Positions 1 through 10,222 of a stretch of DNA of 64,000 bases are shown here, in pieces. The notes below the pieces were generated by a model. That model ran no database searches. It was not told the origin of the DNA and saw only the letters and a program-made list of their open reading frames with translations. This DNA comes from Protea cynaroides (Eukaryota; Streptophyta; Magnoliopsida; Proteales; Proteaceae). Position 1 is the first letter of the stretch. Each line of letters begins with the position of its first letter. Position numbers and translations under genes: made by a program. Location of the stretch: the NCBI GenBank assembly GCA_028583415.1, contig CM053270.1:7200342-7264341 (forward strand). Reading direction: 5' to 3'.

Positions 1-1822
1 TATACATACAAAAGCTTTCACAACAGAATAAAAGAAAATGAGTCCAGTGGCCTCAGACACTTCTTCTCTCGAAAGTTGGGTCAGTCGAGTCAGGATACAC
101 CTCTGAGTGTTCTCCACCTATCTTTGTAATCCATCATTTAAATGATAGAGTGAGTTTACACTCCATGAGGAAAACTAACTACTTACAACATAATTCACCC
201 ACACACACTCCTAGATTATATATTAATTAGATCTCACCACATACAACATGGAAAAGGCTTGAGACATGGATGTAGTTCCATAATAAATGTTAATCAAAAG
301 AAAATTCTAAGCAAGTTGGTCTGATGTTTGCTGCAATTGCATTGTAACTGGAGTTGTTAAGCACTAATTGATGTCCCTGACATCTCTCCTGAATAGCTGT
401 ATGTACAAATGACATCTCAAACGTCTCACCTCCAAGGCAGTGAGTTCCCAAAACTCTTGGCCCTCTAAACGGACTGTTGATGTCCCTGACGTCTCGGCTT
501 CTACAGAAGGCAATGAAGTCCCAGACTTCTCGATGCAACGCATCTCCATTCACTATTCACCCTTAGTGAGAAGGGAGCAACAAATATGGGTTCTAAGTTT
601 GATAATTTATCACCTTTCTTGATCCATTGTGTTCCTTGATAGCTTCTCAGGCATGTTTGCATAAATTATTTTCCATAATGTTTTCTTTGATCTCAACCAT
701 CATTGCATTTGGAATGCACTTACATCAAGGAAATATAAATTTATCACAGATTTACCCATGTAAAACAAATTCAGCATATTATTCAGTCAAACAAACATTA
801 CAATCTTTATAACACACAATTTCAGCATTATAGAATGCACCATACGCATAAATTAATCATATGGCAAGTCTAAACATACAACAGGTATAAGTAGGCAATT
901 CCCCTCACTTAATTTTACTATTTATAGCCTTTCGCCTGGACAAGAAGTAAAAAAATTTTTTCCCCCCTTTTCTTGAACTAATTTCTACATTATTTCCAAG
1001 GTCTGAATTAGTATAGAGTTACAATTCTTAAAAATCCCTTTCATAAGAAGATACCCTAGCTAGACTGGTTGAAGATTGTTACTCTAAGACTGGTAAAATG
1101 GCTTACTAAAACTGCCTTAGGTTTCTTTTATGCTCATGGTCCTTTTAACTTGAATTTTTCTTTAAAAAATTTAAGGTTGTGCACACCAGATTTTCTGTTC
1201 ATTATAAATTTCACTCTTTTTATGACCTAAGTTGGTCTACACAATCCTATGCAGTCCTAATCTGATATTCTAGAATTCCTTAAGGCTAGATTTCCATGTA
1301 TTTTAGGATTAAATAATATAAATTACTGACTAGCATTCATTTTAGGATTTAGTATAACTGAAATGCAATTTCTTTCATGCTTTACCTTGACAAGTATGCT
1401 TCAATATACTATGCTGCTCTATGACACTTCAATTAAAGAAGAAACTAGGGTTTCAAAGGCTGAAATCTCTATTCTACCAATTTTATATAGCTAGGGTTTT
1501 GAAAATTCCAACGATGGAAATTCCTTGGTCTCAACATGCTTAAATCCAAAACTAGGTAGAAGTTAAAGAGTCAATAACCCTATGCAGAAACAGTTTTGAA
1601 CCATAATAGGTTTTAGGGTTTTTTTTCCCTTTCTTTCCAGCCCTTTCTACCTCTTGGGTGAACAGTAAGAGTGAGTGAGTGAGAGAGAGAGAGAGAGCCT
1701 TGCCGATTCCCTATTCTCTTCCTCTTCTTCTTCTTCTCCTTCTCCTTCTTTTCTGTTTTTTTCTTTCCCTTCTCTCTTCAACATGATCAGAATAGAGTTT
1801 CTCCCTTTCCCCACTTATGTTT

Positions 1823-1898
<76 letters not shown>

Positions 1899-2491
1899 TT
1901 TGTTTTATTAGGTAATTAGTCATAATTAAATCATGTAGAATGACTAATCCGCCCTTATTTAAGTTTCCTAATTTTAGATTTAAAGTTTTATAATTAAAAT
2001 GTAGTGTTACCCTTATCATTTATGTACTAGTTATACTTAAGCCCTTCCATTTTTCCAATTTTACACATAAGTCCTTAAGTTTAAATTTCCCTTTTGATTT
2101 GTCCCCAAATTTCTAATTTTTTTTATTTCCTCCCATATTCTTCTATATTTTCCAATTACAACCAAACCCAAAACTATAAAGTTTTATTTTAAGACTTACC
2201 CCACATCCAAAGGGCAACTAACCTTGTGGGGCCCACCTATTAGCATAACCCAACCATGTAACCCCACATTGTACATTATATAGTTACACACTCCATAAGG
2301 AAAAATTCTAATTAACTAATTGCCAATACGATTATATATATATTATTAATATATTATAAATTCTTACTCTCTTACCTCACATTGGGGAAGTAAAATTACT
2401 AAAATACCCCTACATATAAAATCAACAGAAAATGCCTCAATAAGGAAGGAAAACATTGGCAAATTAATACCACAAGAATTGGGGTATTACA
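1..2491 (-). repeat. Non-coding, LTR-like sequence ending at 2491
   Basis: No supportable gene lies here. Read on the minus strand from 2491, the sequence starts TGTAATACCCC, which resembles the TGTAAGACCC start of the Tekay LTRs elsewhere in the window, and the junction at 2491/2492 abruptly changes to Tat LTR sequence. A pyrimidine-rich stretch (1717-1770) and a TA microsatellite follow, as in LTR leader regions. A loosely repeated block with 'gatgtccctgac' occurs at about 370 and 479. I could not find the other end or a target duplication, so assignment as an LTR is inference; short ORFs here look random. Confidence 0.4.
1827..1892. repeat. (TA)n microsatellite
   Basis: About 33 uninterrupted TA units. 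It follows a GA-repeat (1671-1697) and a CT-rich stretch. The open frames that run through it encode only alternating Tyr-Ile and are not genes. Confidence 0.97.
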
Positions 2492-2623
2492 CTGTTTGTT
2501 CATCGGACTTAGGCATCGAAGTGGTCACAGGGTTTCACAACCCAACCATCACACGGTGTGTATTTTCTTCTTATGCAGAGAAATTCGGCTAGCTAAAGGA
2601 CCATCCAGTTCAATGCGATAACA
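2492..2623 (+). repeat. 3' end of a Tat-type LTR
   Basis: The stretch has the look of the U5 end of Tat-lineage LTRs (a 'catcggacttaggcatcg' block, then a stretch leading into a rare splice- or leader-like segment) and ends in ATAACA immediately before a PBS-like site. Its upstream part is missing: the LTR-like sequence ending at 2491 cuts it off. Assignment rests on my recollection of Tat LTR ends and on the position directly before PBS and gag. Confidence 0.5.
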
Positions 2624-2624
2624 G

Positions 2625-2645
2625 TTTAGCGCTGTCTGTGCGAAC
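2625..2645 (+). promoter_or_regulatory. Degenerate primer-binding site of Tat element 1
   Basis: The sequence tttagcgctgtctgtgcga resembles the TTTGGCGCCGTCTGTGGG form that follows the LTR in many Tat elements, with a few transitions. It would prime minus-strand DNA synthesis from a host tRNA. The matching site of Tat element 2 is at 42898-42914 on the minus strand. Confidence 0.55.
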
Positions 2646-3241
2646 TTTGGTAGCATCTCTAGAAGTTCTGAATTCAGTTTATACTCTACACTTGCCTTAG
2701 TGAAAGTCATCCATACTGACCCGATACGAGAAGAGGATGAGTGTGAACCAGCTACAGCTAACAACGACAATTAGGGGCGCAACCCCCCTCCGAGAAACAA
2801 TCCCCCACGAGGTCCATATCCTCCTAAGGATGTCCCAAGGGCAAATGAAGCAAGGATCCCTGCAGCGGATAATTTTGCCTCGGAGGCGGAGTTATCATTG
2901 CCTAACTCCCCTCAATATGTGAGGAGGGAACAATTTAACGCGGTGGCCTATTAGCTAGAGATCCTGATAAAACGGCTCTTGGACCAGTCCCCTACTGCTC
3001 CTATTCTAGTTCCTGAGAAGCCCCTGATGCTAGCAAACAAGACAGGCGGTGTGAAAGAAACCGAGGCCACTTTGGACACCATGGGCAACATAATTTGATG
3101 CCGAATTAGTACGATCGACTCCATGCAGGTGTTGCGCCCAGAAAAGTCCCGATGGTACCACCGCCTCTACCGTAACCATAAATATCATTAAGCCGTCATT
3201 CCCGCTGAACTGCCGGTACCATACTCGACAGATCTTGGGTA

Positions 3242-4420
3242 GTGAGTCAAGCTTCTTCCTCGAGCACACCGGCAGCCTGTATGCATAGAAGCGTGATCAG
3301 AGTCCCCACTTCGGAGCATTTAGGCCCTCTGCCTTATCATCACGAGAATGTTCAGGCAAGGCTAGATGCAGCCAGACTTCAAAGAGCCACAGAGGAGGCC
3401 AAACCTCTTCAGGTAGCTAAGGATGTGGAGCGAAAACTCTAGGATCTGAGGGCTCGGCTATAGCCAATGGAAGAAGGCCGCCCCAACCCGACTCGTCAAA
3501 CATATAGCACTGAAAGTGAGCTTTCAGAGCGTATCATGAGAACCAGTCTTCCTCGAGGTTTCACAATGCCTCCAGTTGATGCCTATGATGGGATGACAAA
3601 CCCTGAACACCATCTTGACACTTATGTGGCCCAGATGCTCGTACATGCACACCCTGAAGAGATCATTTGTCGGGCATTCCTGGCCACCCTTAAAGGTGCA
3701 TAGAGGTTGTGGTACAACAGTCGGCCCAAAAGTCCATCGACTCTTTCGATGAGCTTGCCAACAGCTTTCTGAGTCACTTTCAGAGCTGGCAAGTGTAGAA
3801 GAAGACGTCCTACAACGTGAAAGACTGTGTCCAGGAAGAAGGTGAGATGCTCAGAGCCTTCCTCGACAGGTTCAATATGGAGGCCTTATAGATCAAGGGC
3901 CTCGAAGACTAGGTGCACAAGGCCACCCTCGAAGGCAGCATAAGAGATCTGAACTCAAGCTTCTCTCTGGCCAAGAAGCCAGTTGCTATCCTCGCAGAGC
4001 TCTAGGCTCAATGCGAAAATATGCAATGGCTAACCTGGCCACCAAAAAAGATTCTACTACACAAAAGCCTTTGCTCCCAGTTTAGGACAAAAAGCGAATG
4101 GATAAGCAGAAAGATGCCCCATTTAAAGGGGAGCCGACCAAGAAGTAGAAGAAGGAAAAGGTAATGGGAGACGACACCTAGCCTTTCAGTCGTACGATGA
4201 CTACCACCCGCTTCGAAAGACTCTAACAGATGACCTTTCAAAAGCCTAAAAGGATGAACCTGAATGCGTAAACCAAAAATCCGTGCCTATTATGTGCCTT
4301 CCACAACGAGCATGGGCCCACCACTAATGAATGCCGACACCTTCGGGATGCCATTGAAGAACTAATTCGAAGGGGAAAGATCGGATAATATGTGGACAAG
4401 AAGAGACCTACTCCCCTAGC
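3242..4420 (+). pseudogene. gag: Tat element 1 gag (capsid/nucleocapsid) pseudogene
   Basis: Gag would form the cytoplasmic virus-like particle that packages element RNA. The reading frame at 3242-3442 and 3467-3703 is one frame broken by stops. A retrotransposon-gag domain is recognisable from DAYDGMTNPEHHLDTY through CRAFLATLKGA, and continues past a TAG at 3701 in the Tat manner (RLWYNSRPK, then a LSHFQ block near 3770). A knuckle-like CxxCxxxxEHGPTTxEC stretch near 4280-4335 matches the Tat CxxHxxHGHxTEEC pattern imperfectly. There are at least six stops and no full-length product is possible. An antisense ORF of 158 codons (4238-4714) is a shadow. Confidence 0.75.
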
Positions 4421-4752
4421 ACACAGGCAATCATTTCTGAGCGTGACGACTGCCAAACTGAGGCAGGAAAGAACAAGGAGTGAAACGATGATGAAGACAG
4501 AGAGGACGGCAACACTAGAAACAAGCCCTCCCCCCTGAGACCAAGCATTGGGGCCACCTATATGATAAAGGCGGAACCAATAAACTAGGGAGGAAAGACG
4601 AAGCGACCAGGAGCACGCCCAAGGGTCTCCCATCCAACTCGCGACAACCTTAACCAAAATCTGTGGGTCCAATGTTTCAATGAAGGAACCTCCGTAGAGC
4701 CAGCCCATGGTCAAGGTGGGCAGAAAGCAAAGACACTCTTAAATTATTAGAG

Positions 4753-5298
4753 GTGCGATATCAGCAAGACCTTTACAGGGTTGAGATTGGACTCCCCCAG
4801 CACGTCGAGGGGCTCGACCTTGACTCACCGGCATGTCGAGCTCAATTAGTAGTGCCAAGCTCATACGTGATTACTGGAGGGTCAGTAGCAGGGAATACCT
4901 TAGCAAAATTCGCAAGAGCGTATGCCCGAGAGCTAGACCTAGCAGATCTTACCCCAAAGAAGTCTCGGGTAGGAGATCTCATGATCTTCAATGAAGATGA
5001 CTTAATTAATGTCTTGTCGCCACATAAGGATGCCCCCGTGATCACAGCCGTGGTATTTGATTTTGACGTCAACTGCATCCTGATCAACACAGGAAGTGCA
5101 GCTGATATCATATATTACCACACCTTCCTGAAAATGAACTTCACCGATGACATGCTTAGGCCTGCGATGTACTCTCTGACCAGGTTCACTGGTGATTCTA
5201 TGTGCATGAAGGGTGGGATCCACCTACCCCTCATGATTAGGAGTAAGTGTCTGAAAAGTGATCAATGTCGAATTTCTGGTGGTCGAGCTCCGAGCTAG
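4753..5298 (+). pseudogene. Tat element 1 aspartic protease pseudogene
   Basis: An open frame of 181 codons. The middle part has the retropepsin layout: AVVFDFDVNCILINTGSAA followed by DIIYYHTFLKMNF, the usual Tat context. The catalytic Asp of the DTG triad is Asn here (INTGSA), a single G to A change that would abolish cleavage. The equivalent protease of Tat element 2 (27569-28042) keeps VDTGSS, which confirms the alignment. The upstream frame is interrupted between gag and this ORF, and the downstream link to RT (5299-5785) is noisy. Confidence 0.8.
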
Positions 5299-5784
5299 TT
5301 ACAACGCCATCCTCGGATGCCCATCTTTACATAGGCTCAGGAGCTGTTTATAAACTTTTTATCAAGTCATTAAGTTCCCAACGAAACAAAAAATGAGAAT
5401 GCAGGGGAGATCATAAGATCTTGAGGCAGTGCCATGCGATAAAGCTGGGCTTAAGCAAGAAAGCCCTAAGCGGACCTTCTACGCCTGCCTCAGAGAACCT
5501 CGACAAAGGCAAACTAAAGAACATCACCAATGGTAAAGAGAAAGTCTCGGTCCAATCCATCATAGTAGAAGACCTTAGGGATGACCTTCGTCAGGAATGA
5601 GGAACGCCAACCGAGGAGCTCATCCAAATCCCATCTCGGAGGATCAGCTTGAGCACACCTTTCAGATTTGGGCCTCGTTGCAAGGGAAAATGCATGGAGA
5701 CCTCATTACCCTCATTTGAGAGAATATCGACATCTTCATGTGGTCAGCAGCTGATATGCGTGCCATCGAGAGAGAGCTCATGGA

Positions 5785-6895
5785 GCACTGCTTGTCCGTC
5801 GACCCCTAGCATTGACCAGTGAGGCAGAAAAAGAGAAGCTTTACGCCTGACAGACAAGCTACAATAAATGAAGAGGTAAAGAAGCTCTTACAAGTAGGAC
5901 TTATTAGAAAAGTGAAATACCCTGAGTAGTTATCCAATAGTGTAATGGTCCCTAAATCAGGAGGTCGTTGGAGAATTTGTATAGATTTTACTAATCTCAA
6001 TAAAGCATGTCCCAAAGATAAATACCCCTTGCCTCATATTGATTAGCTAATAGATGCAACATCGGGACATGAGATTTTATCATTCATGGATGCTTATTCG
6101 GGATACAATCAGATCCCGATGTGTCGAGAAGATGAAGAGAGCACCAGCTTTATCACAAACCAAGGGACGTATTGCTACAAGGTAATGCCTTTTGGCTTAA
6201 AAAATGCTGGGGCAACTTATTAGTGGCTAGTAAACAAGATTTTCAAGGACCAGATTGATAGAAACATGGAGGTTTATGTTGACGACTTCCTTGTCAAGAG
6301 TCTGAAGGTTCGAACACATGTCAATGACCTTCGAGAGGCTTTCAAGGTACTCTGAAAGAATAAAATGAAGTTGAACCCTGTCAAGTGCGCCTTTAGAGTG
6401 CTGTCAGGAAAGTTTTTAGGCTTTATGGTATCCTAACGGGGGATAGAGGCTAACTCGACCAAAATAGAGGCCATCTAGAACATAAAAGTTCCCCAGAGCG
6501 TGAAGCAAGTTCAAGAGTTAACAGGACGGATCACCGCCCTCGAATGATGCATGTCAAGATGAACTGACCGATGCTTGTCCTTCTTCAAAACTCTTAAGGG
6601 AAACAAAAAATTTGAGTGGATTCCCAAGTGCCAGCAAGCATTCATAGAATTGAGGAACTATCTGTCAACCCCACTAATATTGGTGAAGCCCGAACCTCAA
6701 AACGAGCTTCAACTCTATCTTGCCGTCACACTTGTTGTGGTAAGCGACATGTTGGTGAAAGAGGTCGATAAGACGCAGTGACCCATATACTATGTGAGCA
6801 AAGTGCTTTTAAACATAGAAACCCGGTACCAAGCCCTTGAAAAGCACGCCCTGGCCTTGGTAATTGCCGCACGAAAGCTGAGGCCTTATTGTTTC
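5785..6895 (+). pseudogene. Tat element 1 reverse transcriptase and partial RNase H
   Basis: The region encodes, in mostly one frame, RT fingers and palm: a KSGGRWRICIDFTNLNKACP block (about 5950-6010), FMDAYSGYNQI (about 6085), VMPFGLKNAGATY (about 6185) and the catalytic YVDDFLVKS (about 6275). The thumb (GFMVS-RGIEAN) and the connection to RNase H (6575-6895, FFKTLKGNKKFEW, then YYVSKVLLN and LVIAARKLRPY) follow. I count at least nine internal stops; six of them are CAG/CAA/CGA changed to TAG/TAA/TGA. The RNase H domain is cut at about 6895 and integrase is absent. Confidence 0.85.
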
Positions 6896-6994
6896 TTCCC
6901 GATTCTCCTCCCTGATGGTTTTTATTTTTTATTTTTTTATTTCCTTAAACCTCAACTGATCCTTCCCCCTTCCTATTCTCAGCTCCCACAATGT
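6896..6994. other. Short unassigned junction segment
   Basis: A T-rich and pyrimidine-rich stretch between the cut RNase H of Tat element 1 and the first recognisable Tekay LTR sequence. It matches nothing else that I can see in the window and may be filler from the break that joined the two. Confidence 0.4.
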
Positions 6995-8606
6995 ACACGC
7001 AAAGGTCACGTTTATTGTTGTACCCGTTGCCCATACCAACATGTAAGCCCCTGCTGGCGAGGGCTCGCAAACTAGGCTTGCAACTAACCAATCCTAATGC
7101 CAATCAGTGTATCCAAGGCCTCACCCCAGCATCCTTCAATACATCCATAGAGATAGGGCTAAAGCCCCCGGCAGAGTCAGAGACTACACGGTCCGAGACC
7201 ACTTCCCCTCATACCCTACGATGTAATAGTTCTGCTAAAGTAATGGAGATACGACGATGTCAGTGGATAAGACTTGAGTTAGAGATAGAGCTAGAGTGCT
7301 GAGGCCCCGCTTATGACACCTCCCCCTGATACTCGCTCGCATCAAGCACACCAACCACACACATACATCCACATGCCTATTCCTATCATCATCCTCATCA
7401 TCATGTTATAAATAATAATTAAATATGCATGAACAATAATAATAGAAATATTGGATGACATGTTGAATGCACATAACAATCATACACGCATAAAATCAAT
7501 CACGGCATTGGACTCAAGAATAAAACAGTTTATTATTAACCAATTAGTTTAGGTCTTGTTCCCTTACATTTTCTTGATCGTAGGTCCTCTTTCAAGCTTT
7601 AAGAATCAACTATATATCGATATTATAACACTAGAAGACCTAATCAAGTCGATATAATTTAATTAAAATTAATTTAAACTTTAAAAAGCATGCTGTTAAC
7701 TGGGGGTCGATGCCAGGGTCGGAGGTTCCATTGACCCTGGGTGCGACCACCCACAGTCTGGACTTCCCAAACACTGGGGGTCGATTGTTAGGGTCTGGTA
7801 GGGTCGATTGGCCAACGACCCCCCGTGCGACCCCCTATGGGTTTCATCAAATTTCATCCTTCAGTCCATTCCTTCGTGTTTGGGGTCCTATGGCTTGCTT
7901 CTACAACTCATTACATACCTGTTCTATGGCTTAAAACCCTAGTTTATTCACTTATATGGTTTTTATGATTTCCCCCATGGTTTTCTATGAAAACCTAACC
8001 ATGGATGGATGATTTGGGTTTCTCCTAGATCATTCTCTCTTCACTATCTATTCTAAGGTCTGTAGAATTACATGGAGATAGTACCCATACCTGAGAATTA
8101 GGCTTGTCTCTCTGAAGCCTTCTCTTTGATCTTCTTCTCCACTTTCCTTCTCTTCTCTTTCTCTTCTCCTTCTCTTCTCTTTCTCTCAATCCAATTAGGG
8201 TTCTAAAAAGAGTGAAAGAGGCTTAAGGACGTCCTATTTATAGAGTAGAAACTCCAAAAATAAGTCCCATTGAGATTAGGAAAGAATCCCATTGAAATTT
8301 GGAAAGTTTCCAAATCACGGTTTTTGTCAGCAGACTGGGGGTCGATGAGGGGGTCGGAGATCCCGTCGACCCCTGGTTCTAAAATGTCTAACCCTCGGTT
8401 AAAAACTCAGGGTTTGACTTTCTATCTTGGGGGGTCCGACCCTGCCTAGCTGGGTGTGCGACCCTCCCCCTATTTTTAGTGTTTTTGGGTCAGTTTAATA
8501 CCTGGGATCGCGATCTCCCTCACGTACTTGATCCATTTGGCTCGACCATGATGGGTAGACCTGGTTCAAGGTGGTAAGACCGGGTTAGTTTAATACGGGT
8601 CTTACA
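6995..8606 (-). repeat. Truncated Tekay LTR (subfamily A), minus orientation
   Basis: The sequence matches the LTRs at 10223-12522 and 38303-40595 in order: the aaggtcacgtttattg motif, the conserved block with 'gtaagcccctgctggcgagg' (7041-7060), a 'catcatcctcatcatcatg' run, GGTCGA clusters (7700-7830 and 8335-8470), a TATA stretch (ctatttatagag, 8228-8239) and the LTR edge cgggtcttaca ending at 8606. The part that should precede 6995 (roughly 700-800 bp) is missing. At 8607 the sequence passes directly into the protease domain of E1. It is either a truncated solo LTR in E1 or the result of recombination. Confidence 0.85.
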
Positions 8607-10222
8607 GTAAATATAGCTGGTATACCTACCAGAGTACTCTTTGACTCTGAGGCCACGCACTCCTTCGTTTCTATTTCTTTTGGGAAGCGAATGGAATTAC
8701 CTGTCAAGTGTTTGAACCCAAGCTTGATAGTTCGCTCTCCGTTGGGAGTCAAAGTGGCGTTGAATGAATACTGTGGGCCGTGTATAGTTAGTATTGAGGG
8801 CCAAAACCTAGAAGCAAATCTGGTTCTACTCGAGATGGCAGACTTTGACGTCATCTTGGGAATGGATTGGCTAGGCCATCATTCAGCTAGCTTATTATGT
8901 GGTGAAAGGAAACTTATGCTTAAAGATGAGAAAGGGAAAGAGTTTAGCTTCACTGGGACCAAGTTACCTAGGAAGCGGAAGCTGATCCTCTCCACCCTAA
9001 AAGCTAAGAGATGCTTAGAGAAGGGAGGAGTGGGGTACTTAGTGTGTGTGGTCGACATAACTGCTGAGGTGCCAAAGATGGAAGATCTAGACGTGGTACG
9101 AGAGTTTCCAGATGTATTTCTAGAAGATCTCCCAGGTTTACCTCCAGACAGGGCTACAGACTTCGTGATAGACCTGATGCTAGGGTCGGTGCCGGTGTCT
9201 AAAGCACCATACAGGATGGCCCCTACAGAATTAAAGGAGTTGAAGACCCAATTACAAGAACTATTAGATAACGGTTTTATACGACCAAGCATATCGCCAT
9301 GGGGAGCACCTGTATTGTTCGTCAAGAAGAAGGACGGTAGTGTACGGCTATGTATCGACTATTGAGAGCTGAACAAGTTAACCATCAAGAACCGATATCC
9401 TTTGCCTAGGATCGATGATCTGTTTGATCAGTTGCAGGGTGCAAAGGTTTTCTCGAAGATTGATCTTAGATCAGGGTATCACCAATTGCAGATCAAGGCC
9501 ACAAATATTCCGAAGACTGCTTTCAGGACAAGGTATGGACATTATGAGTTCTTTGTAATGTCATTCAGGTTAACTAACAGTCCAACGTTGTTCATGGAAC
9601 TGATGAACCGAGTGTTTCATGACATGTTGGACACTTCGGTCATCGTATTCATTGATGACATATTAGTCTACTCGCAAGACAGGGAGACTCTTGCAACACA
9701 TTTGAGAGCAGCCCTACAATGGCTGAGAAGAGAGAAGCTTTACGCCAAGTACAAGAAATGTGAATTTTGGCTGAAGGAATTGGCCTTCTTGGGTCACGTA
9801 GTATCTGCAGACGGTATCAAGGTAGATCCAAGCAAGATCGCAGCTATAGTAGGATGGGATGCACCGAAATCAGTTGCGAAGATTCGTAGTTTCCTTGGAT
9901 TGACTGGTTACTATAGAAGATTCGTGGAAGACTACTCAAGGATCGTTGTTCCACTTACCAGACTAACCAACAAAAGGGGAAAAGTTCATATGGACGGATG
10001 AGTGTGAAAAGTGCTTTCAAACTTTGAAGTCAAGACTAGTCTCTGCACCTATCTTGACCATCCCAGCACCAGGCTTGCCGTTTACTTTATATACGGATGC
10101 CTCAGGGTTGGGTCTTGGATGTGTGTTAATGCAAGGAGAACAGGTGATTGCCTACACATTAAGATAGTTGAAAGAGCATGAGAAGAACTATCCTACGCAT
10201 GATCTGGAGTTAGCAGCGGTTA
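8607..10222 (+). pseudogene. pol: E1 pol, first part: protease, RT and N-terminal RNase H
   Basis: In frame from 8607: a protease with LFDSEATHSF, where family members have FDSGATH, so the Gly after Asp-Ser is Glu; then MADFDVILGMDWL. A linker leads to RT with KDGSVRLCIDY at 9330-9362, a TGA in place of CGA at 9364, KVFSKIDLRSGYHQL, and the active-site FIDDILVYS (about 9650). FMELMNRVF and CEFWLKELAFLGHV are typical of Tekay. A one-base frameshift near 9975 separates the frame that continues as FIWTDECEKCFQTL and YTDASGLGLGC (RNase H). The frame breaks at 10222 where E2 is inserted. Confidence 0.9.

Larger units (their letters stand above)
2492..6895 (+). mobile_element. Tat-lineage Ty3 retrotransposon 1, decayed and 3'-truncated
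   Basis: On the plus strand in order: LTR end, PBS, gag, CCHC-like knuckle, protease, reverse transcriptase and start of RNase H. No integrase and no 3' LTR follow, because homology stops near 6895 and a piece of a Tekay LTR begins near 6995. The domain order and the RT signature (ICIDF, NKACPKDKYPLP, YVDDFLVKS) fit the Tat branch of plant Ty3/gypsy elements. Many in-frame stops make it non-functional. Most stops can be explained by C to T changes (CAG to TAG, CGA to TGA). Confidence 0.85.

Noticed and set aside
290..812. Small overlapping ORFs near the left end
   Set aside because: No domain, both strands open by chance, inside LTR-like repeat sequence.
1711..2019. ORFs through the TA microsatellite
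   Set aside because: Low-complexity Tyr-Ile and Arg-rich runs from TA and CT repeats.
4238..4714. Minus-strand ORF of 158 codons
   Set aside because: It is antisense to the Tat 1 gag and linker, has no recognisable domain, and its composition follows the sense strand.
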